The position numbers and the translations under genes were made by a program. DNA of 64,000 nucleotides from Curvibacter lanceolatus ATCC 14669 (lineage in GTDB: Bacteria; Pseudomonadota; Gammaproteobacteria; Burkholderiales; Burkholderiaceae_C), in contig NZ_KB906262.1 of the NCBI RefSeq assembly GCF_000381265.1, forward strand, positions 1 to 64,000, written 5' to 3'. The notes beneath the pieces were generated by a model. The model was not told the origin of the DNA, did not search any database, and saw only the letters and a program-made list of their open reading frames with translations. This document shows positions 18,532 through 29,110 of this stretch, in pieces (position 1 is the first letter of the stretch; each line of letters begins with the position of its first letter).

Positions 18532-18656
18532 GGTCAAATTATCCCCGCTGGCCTGGGTGCCGTGCTGACGTGCCTTGCCAAGCCCGTCCATTCGCTCATT
18601 CCAAGTCAAAACACCTTTGACCTAGGGCCTTTCCCGAGTGGAGTGCTTTACAAGCG

Positions 18657-18683
18657 TTGACGTTGCGGGTTTTTACTTATAAT
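18657..18683 (+). promoter_or_regulatory. Putative promoter of the atp operon
   Basis: TTGACG at 18657-18662 and TATAAT at 18678-18683 lie 48 bp before atpI. The -10 matches consensus exactly, but the spacer is only 15 bases, so the true -35 may be slightly different. No other promoter-like sequence is evident in the 199-bp gap to the divergent aminotransferase gene. Confidence 0.55.
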
Positions 18684-18730
18684 CAATGGCTTTGCTGAAA
18701 TTCAGGCGTGTAACCCTGGCGTAACCAAGA

Positions 18731-19204
18731 ATGAACACAATCGCGCCAGTTCCTGAAGATGAGGCGGAAGAGTCTGATTTCAAGCCGCTGACTGCCGAAG
18801 AGGCGCAGCAGCTTCGTGCAAGAATTGCGCCCGTTTCCTTGGTGCGTGTTCTGGTGGTTCAGGCTCTGGTCGGGTGTCTGGTGGCCATGGCCGCCTGGGG
18901 CCTGACAGGGCGGCCAGCAGCCGGTTGGACTGCTGCCTACGGTGCGATGGCGGTGGTGATTCCTGCCGCACTGTTCGCCCGAGGGGTGCGCAAGCACATG
19001 TCGTCTGGCAATCCGGGTACTGCGGTCACCGGGTTGTTTGGGTGGGAGCTCGTGAAGATCGTGCTGACGGTGGCCTTGCTGGCTGCTGCGCCTTGGGTGT
19101 TGCCCGAGGTGGTTTGGCTGGCTTTGCTGGCCGGCATGGTTGTCACGCTGAAAATGTACTGGCTTGCACTGTGGGTGCAGACCAGGTCTGTTAAACCGAC
19201 TTGA
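18731..19204 (+). CDS. atpI: ATP synthase subunit I
   Basis: AtpI is a small membrane protein that helps assemble the c ring and is first in the operon. The product is 157 residues with four hydrophobic segments after an acidic N-terminal tail of about 30 residues. The GTAVTGLFGWELVKIVLTVAL stretch is typical. It precedes atpB by 36 bp. The sequence is poorly conserved in this family; the call rests on topology and position. Confidence 0.85.
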   Translation: MNTIAPVPEDEAEESDFKPLTAEEAQQLRARIAPVSLVRVLVVQALVGCLVAMAAWGLTGRPAAGWTAAYGAMAVVIPAALFARGVRKHMSSGNPGTAVTGLFGWELVKIVLTVALLAAAPWVLPEVVWLALLAGMVVTLKMYWLALWVQTRSVKPT

Positions 19205-19240
19205 TTCTTCGTTTGAAGAGTCAAAAGAAAGAGTTGAAAG

Positions 19241-20119
19241 ATGAGCGCAGCAGAACACGGTCCGACAGCAAGTGAGTACATCGTTCACCACTTGCAGCAT
19301 CTGCAGAACGTCCAGCAGAAGGCTATTGTTGATTTTTCGGTCATCAACTTTGACTCGTTGGTCGTCGCCGGTCTGCTGGGTGTCGTGGCACTGGTCTTGC
19401 TCTGGACCGCTGCACGCAAGGCCACTTCGGGTGTGCCTGGCCGCTTCCAGGCCGCTGTGGAAATTTTGGTTGAAATGGTCGACAACCAGGCCAAGGCCAA
19501 CATCCACAGTGCCGAAAGCCGCAAGTTCATCGCTCCCCTGGGCCTGACTGTGTTCGTCTGGATCTTCCTGATGAACTTCATGGACATGCTGCCTGTCGAT
19601 TTGCTGCCCGCACTCTGGGGCAAGGCCTACGAAGCCAATGGCGGTGAAGCCCATCACGCATTCCTGCGCGTCGTTCCGACCGCTGACCTCTCCACCACCC
19701 TGGGCCTGGCTTTTGCCGTCCTGCTGCTGCGCTTCTGGTACAGCATCAAGATCAAGGGCGCCGGCGGCTGGGCTCACGAACTGGTGTCTGCTCCTTTCGG
19801 CACCAGCAAGAATCCTATCTTTGCCCTGGTTCTGGGCGTGATCAACCTCTTGATGCAAATCATCGAATACGTCGCCAACACCGTGTCCCACGGCATGCGA
19901 CTGTTCGGCAACATGTACGCTGGCGAACTGGTGTTCATGTTGATCGCCTTGATGGGTGGCGCCGCTGCGCTGTCGCTCTCTGGTGTTCTGCTGCCTGTCG
20001 GCCACATCATCGCCGGCACCATCTGGACGCTGTTCCACATCCTCGTGATCACGCTGCAAGCCTTCATTTTCATGATGCTCGCACTGATCTACCTGGGTCA
20101 GGCGCACAACGCCCACTAA
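19241..20119 (+). CDS. atpB: ATP synthase F0 subunit a
   Basis: Subunit a forms the proton half-channels beside the c ring. The product is 292 residues with multiple hydrophobic helices. The essential arginine lies in the GMRLFGNMYAGELVFMLIAL region, and the C-terminal helix LVITLQAFIFMMLALIYLG is characteristic. It has AAGAGTTGAAAG before the start and is followed by atpE after 75 bp that include a strong AGGAGT site. Confidence 0.97.
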   Translation: MSAAEHGPTASEYIVHHLQHLQNVQQKAIVDFSVINFDSLVVAGLLGVVALVLLWTAARKATSGVPGRFQAAVEILVEMVDNQAKANIHSAESRKFIAPLGLTVFVWIFLMNFMDMLPVDLLPALWGKAYEANGGEAHHAFLRVVPTADLSTTLGLAFAVLLLRFWYSIKIKGAGGWAHELVSAPFGTSKNPIFALVLGVINLLMQIIEYVANTVSHGMRLFGNMYAGELVFMLIALMGGAAALSLSGVLLPVGHIIAGTIWTLFHILVITLQAFIFMMLALIYLGQAHNAH

Positions 20120-20182
20120 GCGCTCACCAGGCGCCCTCTGATTTCGTTTCGTTTTTTCTTTCCTCAACCATCCGTTTCTTAA

Positions 20183-20464
<282 letters not shown>

Positions 20465-20498
20465 TTCCCGTTCAACGCCACTCTAGAAAGGTGTTGCC

Positions 20499-20969
20499 GT
20501 GAGTATCAATGCGACCCTGTTCATTCAGGCCATCGTATTCCTGATCTTGGTGTGGTTCACGATGAAATTCGTGTGGCCCCCGATCGCGAAAGCGCTGGAT
20601 GAACGTGCCCAGAAAATCGCCGATGGTCTCGCTGCTGCCGACCGTGCCAAAACCGAACTCGCCGCTGCTGACCAGCGCGTGAAGAAGGAATTGGCCGCCG
20701 CCAGCACCGAAACTGCATCGCGTCTGGCTGATGCCGAGCGTCGTGCTCAGGCCATCATCGACGAGGCCAAGGCCCGTGCCACCGAAGAAGGCAACAAGAT
20801 CGTTGCCGCTGCCAAGGCTGAGGCCGAGCAGCAATCGGTCAAGGCCCGCGAGGCCCTGCGTGAGCAGGTCGCCGTGCTGGCCGTCAAGGGTGCCGAGCAA
20901 ATCCTGCGCAAGGAAGTCGATGCCGGCGTTCACGCCGATCTGCTGAATCGCCTGAAGACTGAGCTGTAA
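20499..20969 (+). CDS. atpF: ATP synthase F0 subunit b
   Basis: Subunit b forms the peripheral stalk linking F0 to F1. The product is 156 residues: one N-terminal membrane helix ([20 protein letters not shown]) and a long Ala/Glu/Lys-rich coiled coil. The start is GTG at 20499 (MSINATLF) preceded by GAAAGGTG. It lies in the usual place between atpE and atpH. Confidence 0.96.
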   Translation: MSINATLFIQAIVFLILVWFTMKFVWPPIAKALDERAQKIADGLAAADRAKTELAAADQRVKKELAAASTETASRLADAERRAQAIIDEAKARATEEGNKIVAAAKAEAEQQSVKAREALREQVAVLAVKGAEQILRKEVDAGVHADLLNRLKTEL

Positions 20970-20978
20970 GGAGCAACC

Positions 20979-21521
20979 ATGGCTGAACTCGCCACCATTG
21001 CCCGTCCTTACGCCGAGGCCTTGTTCAAGGCCAGCACCTCGACCGCCGGCGTTGACCTCAACGCCACGGCCGGCTGGCTGGACGAGCTGGCTGCGATTGC
21101 AGCCGACGCCCAGCTCAAGCAGTTTGCCGAGAGCCCGAAGGTCAGTGCCCAGCAGGTCTTTGACCTGGTGGCCGGCCTGACCAAGTACGTTCTGCCCGAT
21201 CAGGGCAAGAACTTCCTGCGCACGGTGATCGACAACGGTCGTCTGCAGGCGCTGCCCGAAGTCGCTGCCCAGTTCCGCAAGCTGGTCAATGCCCAGAGCG
21301 GTTCGTCGGATGCCGTTGTGTACAGCGCATTCCCGATCGATGGTGCTGCCCTGGCAGACCTCGCCGCCTCGCTCGAAAAGCGTTTTGGCCGCAAGCTCAA
21401 CCTGACCGTCGAAACCGACAGCACCTTGATTGGTGGTGTCCGCGTGGCAGTGGGTGACGAAGTGCTCGACACCTCGGTCAAAGCGCGCCTCGAACAAATG
21501 AAAGCGGCCCTGGCCGCGTAA
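20979..21521 (+). CDS. atpH: ATP synthase F1 subunit delta
   Basis: Delta joins the peripheral stalk to the top of the alpha-beta hexamer. The product is 180 residues and begins [18 protein letters not shown], the conserved OSCP/delta start. The C-terminal [19 protein letters not shown] is the delta signature. It starts nine bases after atpF with AAGGAG upstream. Confidence 0.97.
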   Translation: MAELATIARPYAEALFKASTSTAGVDLNATAGWLDELAAIAADAQLKQFAESPKVSAQQVFDLVAGLTKYVLPDQGKNFLRTVIDNGRLQALPEVAAQFRKLVNAQSGSSDAVVYSAFPIDGAALADLAASLEKRFGRKLNLTVETDSTLIGGVRVAVGDEVLDTSVKARLEQMKAALAA

Positions 21522-21566
21522 CCGCGGCCTTGTGCCTCGGCTAAACAAAGAAAGAAGGAAAGAGTC

Positions 21567-23120
21567 ATGCAACTCAATCCCGCAGAAATTTCTGAATTGA
21601 TCAAGAGCCGCATCGAAGGGCTGGCTGGCAGCGCTGACATCCGCAACCAGGGCACCGTGGTGTCCGTGACCGACGGTATCGTTCGCGTGCATGGCCTGTC
21701 TGACGTGATGCAGGGCGAAATGCTCGAATTCCCGGCCAATGCTGAAGGCGTGCCTTCGTATGGCCTGGCCCTGAACCTGGAGCGCGACTCTGTCGGCGCC
21801 GTGATTCTGGGCGAGTACGAGCACATCTCTGAAGGCGACACCGTGAAGTGCACGGGCCGCATTCTGGAAGTGCCCGTCGGCCCCGAACTGATTGGCCGCG
21901 TGGTGAACGCCCTGGGCCAGCCTATCGACGGCAAGGGTCCGATCAACGCCAAGATGACCGACGTGATCGAAAAGGTGGCACCTGGTGTGATCGCCCGTGA
22001 ATCCGTGGGTCAGCCGCTGCAAACCGGTCTGAAGTCCATCGACTCGATGGTGCCCGTGGGCCGTGGTCAGCGCGAGCTGATCATTGGTGACCGCCAGACC
22101 GGCAAGACCGCTGTGGCCATCGACGCCATCATCAACCAGAAGGGCCAAGGCGTCACCTGCGTGTACGTCGCGATTGGTCAGAAGGCTTCGTCCATCAAGA
22201 ACGTCGTGCGCTCCCTCGAGCAAGCTGGCGCCATGGACTACACCATCGTGGTGGCTGCCTCGGCTTCTGAATCGGCTGCCATGCAGTACGTGTCGGCCTA
22301 CTCGGGCTGCACCATGGGCGAATATTTCCGCGACCGCGGTGAAGACGCGCTGATCGTTTATGACGATCTGTCGAAGCAAGCTGTGGCTTACCGTCAGGTT
22401 TCGCTGCTGCTGCGCCGCCCCCCAGGCCGTGAAGCTTTCCCTGGCGACGTGTTCTATCTCCACAGCCGTCTGCTCGAACGCGCCGCTCGCGTGAACGCCG
22501 ACTACGTGGAAGCCTTCACCAAGGGCGAAGTCAAGGGCAAGACCGGTTCGCTGACCGCTCTCCCCGTGATTGAAACCCAAGCCGGTGACGTGTCTGCCTT
22601 CGTTCCGACCAACGTGATCTCGATCACCGACGGCCAGATCTTCCTGGAAACCAGCCTGTTCAACGCCGGTATCCGCCCCGCCATCAACGCCGGTATTTCG
22701 GTGTCGCGCGTCGGTGGTGCTGCCCAGACCAAGCTGATCAAGAACCTGTCCGGTGGTATCCGTACCGACTTGGCCCAGTACCGTGAACTGGCTGCCTTCG
22801 CGCAGTTCGCTTCCGACCTGGACGAAGCCACCCGCAAGCAGCTCGATCGCGGTGCCCGCGTGACCGAATTGCTCAAGCAGGCTCAGTACAGCCCGCTGTC
22901 CATCTCGCTGATGGGTGCCACGCTGTTCGCGGTCAACAAGGGTTTCCTGGATGACATCGACGTCAAGAAGGTTCTGGCCTTCGAACACGGCCTGCATCAG
23001 TTCCTGAAGACCAGCCATGCCGCCCTGCTCGCCAAGCTCGAGAAGGACAAGGCCATGGACAAGGACGCCGAAGCTGAAATGACCGCCGCCATTGGTGCGT
23101 TCAAGAAGTCGTTTGCTTAA
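21567..23120 (+). CDS. atpA: ATP synthase F1 subunit alpha
   Basis: The non-catalytic nucleotide-binding subunit of F1. The product is 517 residues. The Walker A motif [11 protein letters not shown] is at about residue 170, and the alpha signature [17 protein letters not shown] is near residue 370. It is preceded by AGAAGGAAAG and lies between atpH and atpG. Confidence 0.98.
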   Translation: MQLNPAEISELIKSRIEGLAGSADIRNQGTVVSVTDGIVRVHGLSDVMQGEMLEFPANAEGVPSYGLALNLERDSVGAVILGEYEHISEGDTVKCTGRILEVPVGPELIGRVVNALGQPIDGKGPINAKMTDVIEKVAPGVIARESVGQPLQTGLKSIDSMVPVGRGQRELIIGDRQTGKTAVAIDAIINQKGQGVTCVYVAIGQKASSIKNVVRSLEQAGAMDYTIVVAASASESAAMQYVSAYSGCTMGEYFRDRGEDALIVYDDLSKQAVAYRQVSLLLRRPPGREAFPGDVFYLHSRLLERAARVNADYVEAFTKGEVKGKTGSLTALPVIETQAGDVSAFVPTNVISITDGQIFLETSLFNAGIRPAINAGISVSRVGGAAQTKLIKNLSGGIRTDLAQYRELAAFAQFASDLDEATRKQLDRGARVTELLKQAQYSPLSISLMGATLFAVNKGFLDDIDVKKVLAFEHGLHQFLKTSHAALLAKLEKDKAMDKDAEAEMTAAIGAFKKSFA

Positions 23121-23160
23121 GTAGCTCTCCAAGCACCCAACAAACGCTTTAGGAGCACAT

Positions 23161-24027
23161 ATGGCAGCAGGCAAGGAAATACGCGGCAAGATCAAATCGG
23201 TGGAGAACACCAAGAAGATCACCAAGGCCATGGAAATGGTGGCCGCATCCAAGATGCGCAAGGCGCAGGACCGGATGCGTGCTGCCCGTCCTTACAGCGA
23301 AAAGATCCGCAACGTTGCCGCCAACCTGGGTCAGGCCAACCCCGAGTACACGCATGCGTTCATGAAGACGAACGATGCGAAGACCGCCGGGGTGATCGTG
23401 GTCACGACCGACAAGGGCTTGTGCGGTGGCATGAACACCAACGTGTTGCGTGCCGTGACGACCAAGCTGCGCGAACTGCAAGGTGCAGGCGTGTCGGTCG
23501 AGGCCGTCGCTATCGGTAACAAGGGTCTGGGTTTCCTGAACCGTGTCGGCGCGAAAGTGGTTTCGCACGTCACGGGTCTGGGCGATACCCCGCATCTGGA
23601 CAAGTTGATCGGCCCCGTGAAGGTGCTCTTGGACGCATACGCAGAAGGTCGCATCAATGCGGTCTACCTGGGTTACACCAAGTTCATCAACACCATGAAG
23701 CAAGAGTCGGTGCTGGAGCAGTTGCTGCCCCTGTCTGCCGACCAGATGCAGGCCGAGAAGACCGAACATGGCTGGGACTACATCTACGAGCCCGATGCTC
23801 AGGCCGTCATCGACGATCTGCTGGTTCGCTACGTTGAATCCCTGATCTACCAGGCCGTGGCAGAAAACATGGCATCCGAACAGTCGGCGCGCATGGTGGC
23901 CATGAAGGCCGCGACCGACAACGCGGGCAGTGTCATCGGCGAATTGAAGCTGGTCTACAACAAGACCCGTCAGGCAGCGATCACGAAAGAACTTTCGGAA
24001 ATCGTCTCCGGCGCGGCTGCGGTTTGA
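23161..24027 (+). CDS. atpG: ATP synthase F1 subunit gamma
   Basis: Gamma is the rotating central shaft. The product is 288 residues. The N-terminal coiled coil starts [20 protein letters not shown], and the C-terminal helix ends with [20 protein letters not shown], both strongly conserved. AGGAG is five bases upstream of the start. Confidence 0.98.
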   Translation: MAAGKEIRGKIKSVENTKKITKAMEMVAASKMRKAQDRMRAARPYSEKIRNVAANLGQANPEYTHAFMKTNDAKTAGVIVVTTDKGLCGGMNTNVLRAVTTKLRELQGAGVSVEAVAIGNKGLGFLNRVGAKVVSHVTGLGDTPHLDKLIGPVKVLLDAYAEGRINAVYLGYTKFINTMKQESVLEQLLPLSADQMQAEKTEHGWDYIYEPDAQAVIDDLLVRYVESLIYQAVAENMASEQSARMVAMKAATDNAGSVIGELKLVYNKTRQAAITKELSEIVSGAAAV

Positions 24028-24050
24028 CCCTCGTCGTCGTCACGGTTTAA

Positions 24051-25472
<1,422 letters not shown>

Positions 25473-25547
25473 GGCCTTCTGTCATCGGAGGGGCTGGCTT
25501 GAAAAAGCCACTCTCCGGTGCAGTCAAGCCTCCAGAAAAGGATTGCC

Positions 25548-25964
25548 ATGGCAACCATTCATGTTGACGTTGTGAGTGCCGAAGAGTCGATCTTCTCGGG
25601 CGAAGCCAAATTTGTGGCCTTGCCTGGTGAAGCTGGCGAACTCGGTATTCTGCCGGGCCACACGCCCCTCATCACCCGTATCAAACCCGGCTCGGTGCGC
25701 ATCGAGACGGCTGACGGCGGTGAAGAATTCGTGTTCGTGGCCGGTGGCATTCTTGAAGTGCAGCCGAACTGCGTGACCGTTCTGTCCGACACCGCCATCC
25801 GCGGCAAGGATCTCGACGAAGAAAAGGCCAACCAGGCCCGCGCAGCGGCCGAAGAGGCCATCAAGAACGCCAAGAGCGACATCGACTTGGCCCGTGCCCA
25901 GTCCGAGTTGGCCGTCATGGCTGCTCAGATTGCCGCACTGCGCAAGTTCCGCCAAAAGCGCTGA
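25548..25964 (+). CDS. atpC: ATP synthase F1 subunit epsilon
   Basis: Epsilon couples the rotor to the c ring and can inhibit ATP hydrolysis. The start at 25548 ([18 protein letters not shown]) has AAAGGA upstream and gives 138 residues. The beta-sandwich segment with [17 protein letters not shown] and the C-terminal helical hairpin are present. An imperfect hairpin (about 25487-25516) lies in the 75-bp gap after atpD and may modulate expression. It is the last atp gene. Confidence 0.97.
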   Translation: MATIHVDVVSAEESIFSGEAKFVALPGEAGELGILPGHTPLITRIKPGSVRIETADGGEEFVFVAGGILEVQPNCVTVLSDTAIRGKDLDEEKANQARAAAEEAIKNAKSDIDLARAQSELAVMAAQIAALRKFRQKR

Positions 25965-26014
25965 AGCGCCCCGGCTTTCGCCCATGCCCTGGTGCATGGC
26001 GCGGACTCCGCATC

Positions 26015-26050
26015 AACCCCGTGCCCTCAACTGCACGGGGTTTTGTTTTT
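26015..26050 (+). terminator. Rho-independent terminator of the atp operon
   Basis: AACCCCGTGC at 26015-26024 pairs with GCACGGGGTT at 26033-26042 around an eight-base loop, followed by TTGTTTTT. It lies 50 bp after atpC. Confidence 0.9.
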
Positions 26051-26130
26051 GGGGCTACCCCCTGATGGGGCGCCTCGACCGGGCAAAGCACGGCAGAATA
26101 AAGACCCCCAGCGACACCCCACCCATCGCC

Positions 26131-26580
26131 ATGCCCAAAGCCAAACTTCAGGCCATCACCGTAGGCGGCTCTGCCGCTGAAGTCGAAGTGGCGTTTTACG
26201 ACGCCTTGCAAAAAGGGGATGTCGCTCAGTTGATGGCGTGCTGGGCCGATGAGGACGACATCGTCTGCGTGCATCCAGGCGGGGCCCGGCTGATTGGTGC
26301 CGGAGCCATCCGCGCCGCTTTTGAAGCCTTGCTGTCGCATGGGGCCGTGCCCGTTCACCTGGAGCATGTGCAATGCGTGGAGGCCCTGGCCAGCTCGGTT
26401 CACAGCGTGATCGAACGCATTGAAATCGACACCCCGGCCGGCCGGCACGAGGCCTGGGTGATCGCCACCAACGTCTATCACAAGACCGCTCAGGGATGGC
26501 GCATGGTGGCCCACCACGCCAGCCCCGGCACGCCGCACAAGCCCTTGCCATTGACGGATGGCCCGGCCGTCCTGCATTGA
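26131..26580 (+). CDS. SnoaL/NTF2-like protein
   Basis: A 149-residue protein of the NTF2-like cone fold (SnoaL-like/DUF4440 type). The motif FYDALQKGDVAQLMACWADE is the classic start of this fold, followed by VCVHPGGARLIGAGAIRAAF and a last strand GWRMVAHHASP. Such proteins bind or act on small ligands; no reaction can be given. The start at 26131 (MPKAKLQAITVGG) follows the atp terminator, so it has its own promoter, perhaps within 26051-26130. Confidence 0.82.
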   Translation: MPKAKLQAITVGGSAAEVEVAFYDALQKGDVAQLMACWADEDDIVCVHPGGARLIGAGAIRAAFEALLSHGAVPVHLEHVQCVEALASSVHSVIERIEIDTPAGRHEAWVIATNVYHKTAQGWRMVAHHASPGTPHKPLPLTDGPAVLH

Positions 26581-26605
26581 GGGAAAGCGCACCCAAACCG
26601 TGTTG

Positions 26606-27586
26606 ATGAATTACGTCGCTCCCGCCTGGGTGCCTGGCGGCAACCTGCAAACCATCTGGCCGGCGCTCTTTTCCCGCCGCGTCTTCGGTCACCCGCCCCG
26701 CTACCGGCGGGAGCGTTGGGACACGCCGGATGCCGACTTCATCGACGTCGATTTCCTGCAGACATCCCCCGTTCAGGAGGCCACGGCTACCACCCCCATG
26801 CTGGTGTTGTTCCATGGTCTGGAAGGATCCTCCCAAAGCCACTATGCCGAGGCATTCGCCGATTACGCCCGTGAGCAAGGCTGGGCCTATGCCGTGCCCC
26901 ATTTCAGAGGTTGCAGCGGCGAGATCAACCGGGCGCCTCGGGCCTACCATTCGGGTGACCATGAAGAGATCGGCTGGGTGCTGTCGGGCTTGAAAATGGC
27001 GCACGCTGGGCCTCTGATCGCAGTAGGCATCTCGCTCGGGGGCAATGCCTTGCTGCGCTGGGCCGAGGAGGCCGGCCACACGGCGGCCCGGGTGGTGCGG
27101 GGCGTGGCGGCGGTCTGCTCGCCGATCGATCTCGCCGCAGGTGGGTGGGCCATCGGGCGGGGCTTCAACCGGCTGGTGTATACGCGCATGTTCCTCAACA
27201 CCATGAAGCCCAAGGCCATGCAGAAGCTGTCGCAGTACCCGGGCCTGTTCGACCCACAGGCCCTGGCCAGCGCGCGTGACCTGTATGAGTTCGACAATGT
27301 GTTCACCGCCCCGCTGCATGGGTTTCGCAGCACCGAAGACTATTGGGCTCGAGCGTCGGCCAAACCCCATCTGGCGAGCATCCGTGTGCCCGCTCTGGTG
27401 GTCAATGCCCGCAACGATCCTTTCGTGCCGGCCTGGTGCCTGCCGAGCCAGGCCGAGGTGGGCGAGCAGGTCACCCTGTGGCAACCGGCTCATGGGGGCC
27501 ATGTCGGTTTCCCGCATGGGCGATTGCCAGGCCATGTACGGGGCATGCCGGAGGCCGTCGGAGGCTGGCTGGCCACCCACATCTGA
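26606..27586 (+). CDS. YheT-family alpha/beta hydrolase
   Basis: A 326-residue hydrolase of the YheT/UPF0017 family, conserved in proteobacteria, with esterase activity reported for relatives. It starts MNYVAPAWVPGGNLQTIWPA, a family hallmark. Further motifs are LFHGLEGSSQSHYA, the nucleophile serine in VGISLGGNALLRW, the acid in VVNARNDPFVP, and the histidine in HGGHVGF. It lies 25 bp after the SnoaL-like gene and 13 bp before the next gene, so the three probably form one operon. No strong ribosome binding site marks the start; GTG at 26600 is an alternative. Confidence 0.9.
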   Translation: MNYVAPAWVPGGNLQTIWPALFSRRVFGHPPRYRRERWDTPDADFIDVDFLQTSPVQEATATTPMLVLFHGLEGSSQSHYAEAFADYAREQGWAYAVPHFRGCSGEINRAPRAYHSGDHEEIGWVLSGLKMAHAGPLIAVGISLGGNALLRWAEEAGHTAARVVRGVAAVCSPIDLAAGGWAIGRGFNRLVYTRMFLNTMKPKAMQKLSQYPGLFDPQALASARDLYEFDNVFTAPLHGFRSTEDYWARASAKPHLASIRVPALVVNARNDPFVPAWCLPSQAEVGEQVTLWQPAHGGHVGFPHGRLPGHVRGMPEAVGGWLATHI

Positions 27587-27599
27587 AACAGGACACGCG

Positions 27600-28142
27600 A
27601 TGGATGACATTGTTCGACAGGCCATGGCCAAGTGGCCCAACGTGCCCGACTGCTATGGCTGGCTGGGCCTGGACGCACGCGGCCAGTGGTACATGCGAGA
27701 CGATCGGGCCCAGGCCCTGGGCAACTTCGCAAGTGGCCAGCCCGGGGCTCGAGGTTCGGTGTTGCGACACGACAAACTCATTGACTTCATCCAGCGCAAC
27801 TACGAGCCCGATGCCCAGGGCTGCTGGTATTTCCAGAACGGCCCTCAACGGGTCTATGTCGAGCTCGAAGCCACCCCTTGGGTCTGGCGCATCGACGACG
27901 CCTTGAAGGTCAGCAGCCATACCGGCCGAGAGGCACAAGTCAAACACTGTCTGCTCGACGAGCAGGGCCGGGTCTACCTGGAAACCGACCTGGGCTTCGG
28001 CCTGGTGCACACCCTCGATGTGGGCCATGTCGCCCAAGCCGTGGAGACGGGCTTGTGGACTCCGTTGGAGGTGGCCTTTGAGAGCCTGCCCGCGCGCTTC
28101 GGCTATGTCTTGAGCCCGGCCGCCCACAGTGCGGTGCCCTGA
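27600..28142 (+). CDS. Conserved hypothetical protein of betaproteobacteria
   Basis: A 180-residue soluble protein beginning MDDIVRQAMAKWPNVPDCYG. It is rich in Trp and aromatic motifs (YGWLGLDARGQWYMRDD, CWYFQNGPQRVYVELE), and I recall close homologues throughout Burkholderiales annotated only as a DUF2946-type family; that family name is from memory and uncertain. There is no signal peptide or membrane segment. AGGA lies a few bases upstream of the start. Downstream of the YheT gene; the function is unknown. Confidence 0.75.
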   Translation: MDDIVRQAMAKWPNVPDCYGWLGLDARGQWYMRDDRAQALGNFASGQPGARGSVLRHDKLIDFIQRNYEPDAQGCWYFQNGPQRVYVELEATPWVWRIDDALKVSSHTGREAQVKHCLLDEQGRVYLETDLGFGLVHTLDVGHVAQAVETGLWTPLEVAFESLPARFGYVLSPAAHSAVP

Positions 28143-28166
28143 GCACGGCAGCCGAGGCAGAAACGA

Positions 28167-28193
28167 AAAAGCCGGTCCATGAGACCGGCTTTT
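28167..28193. terminator. Bidirectional terminator
   Basis: AAAAGCCGGTC at 28167-28177 pairs with GACCGGCTTTT at 28183-28193 around a five-base loop. It separates the convergent hypothetical (+) and cytochrome c (-) genes and can act in both directions. Confidence 0.88.
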
Positions 28194-28237
28194 CAGCGGG
28201 CAGCCCAGGGGGCTGTATAGAGAGACCTTAAGAGGCC

Positions 28238-28750
28238 TTACTTGGCTTCTTCAGCGGCAGGTGCCTTGGGCTCGGGGAAGTTGGCGCCACCGTTGTTGGC
28301 CATGTAAGCCACGCCGCGTGCCACTTCAACATCGGTGAAATCACCACCGCCCTGGGCACCCATGGCTCCCTTGCCCTTCAGGGCCGAGGTCACCAGCGAT
28401 TCGAAGCCGGTCTTGATGCGCGGGGCCCAGGCCGCAGCATCGCCGAACTTGGGCGAACCGGCGGCGCCGGTGGCATGGCAGGCCGAGCACTGGGCCTTGA
28501 ACACTTCTTCGCCAGAGCGCAGAGGGCGGTTGGCATCACGGATGTCCACTGCGCCCACTTTTTGAATGCGCTCGGCCAGAGCACGCTCTTCATTGCCGGA
28601 ACCCACTGCCGGCTTGTTGCCCGAGGTGACATAAGCGACCAGACCGATGATCAAAAACACCGGGATGACAAACGAAAAAATAACCGCCACCAGCAGTTGC
28701 TTGGGGTTCTTGATCGGGCCGGTGTGTGCGTCTTCGTGGATGTCGCTCAT
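28238..28750 (-). CDS. Membrane-anchored class I cytochrome c (c5 type)
   Basis: A 170-residue protein with a hydrophobic anchor at about residues 19-41 and a single heme site C88-S-A-C91-H92. A likely Met ligand lies in GKGAMGAQGGGDF. The region resembles cytochrome c5, a periplasmic electron carrier that is linked to cbb3-type or other terminal oxidases in relatives; no oxidase gene is next to it here. The start at 28750 (MSDIHEDAHTG) is preferred over an upstream Met because it gives the usual short cytoplasmic tail. The C-terminus is Ala/Glu/Lys-rich. Confidence 0.9.
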   Translation of the reverse strand: MSDIHEDAHTGPIKNPKQLLVAVIFSFVIPVFLIIGLVAYVTSGNKPAVGSGNEERALAERIQKVGAVDIRDANRPLRSGEEVFKAQCSACHATGAAGSPKFGDAAAWAPRIKTGFESLVTSALKGKGAMGAQGGGDFTDVEVARGVAYMANNGGANFPEPKAPAAEEAK

Positions 28751-28810
28751 GGCGTCCTCAATGTTGTGGTAAGGCTGGGAACTAAACTTTTGATTATAGC
28801 GACGGGTCAC

Positions 28811-29093
28811 CCTGGCCAGACCAGGGGCTTGTCCTGAGGGTGTTGTGTGCGAGCCAAGCCATTCGCCCGTTCCGGGCAGGTCTCCGTGCGGCGGCCGTGG
28901 AGGTCATGCGCCCGTCACATCCACCGTTTACGCTCCAGGCGTGGACCTGATGGATTCGGCCTGCTACCGCCCTGGGGCGATGGCGCTGCCGGTCCTTCGG
29001 TTGAATGAGGGGGGGCGCCACCCGCGCACTGGCGCGGGCTCGGGTGCTCCATTGCGACGGGATGGCGCCGAAAGGTGCCGTCCCGTTTTTTTT
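28811..29093 (+). ncRNA. Candidate small RNA ending in a strong terminator
   Basis: The 360-bp gap between the cytochrome c start and the efflux channel gene contains no convincing protein gene. Near its right end lies an excellent rho-independent terminator on the plus strand: a 13-bp stem (29057-29069 with 29074-29086), a GAAA tetraloop, and eight T residues. No plus-strand gene stands upstream in this gap, so it may end a small RNA transcribed from within 28811-29056. The 5' end and function are unknown, and no known riboswitch or RNA family was recognised. Confidence 0.35.
29057..29093 (+). terminator. Rho-independent terminator (plus strand)
   Basis: ACGGGATGGCGCC at 29057-29069 pairs with GGTGCCGTCCCGT at 29074-29086, including two G-T pairs, around GAAA. 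T8 follows (29086-29093). No T-run exists in the minus direction, so it does not serve the efflux operon that ends at 29111. Confidence 0.85.
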
Positions 29094-29110
29094 GATCTCA
29101 GCCCGCATGC

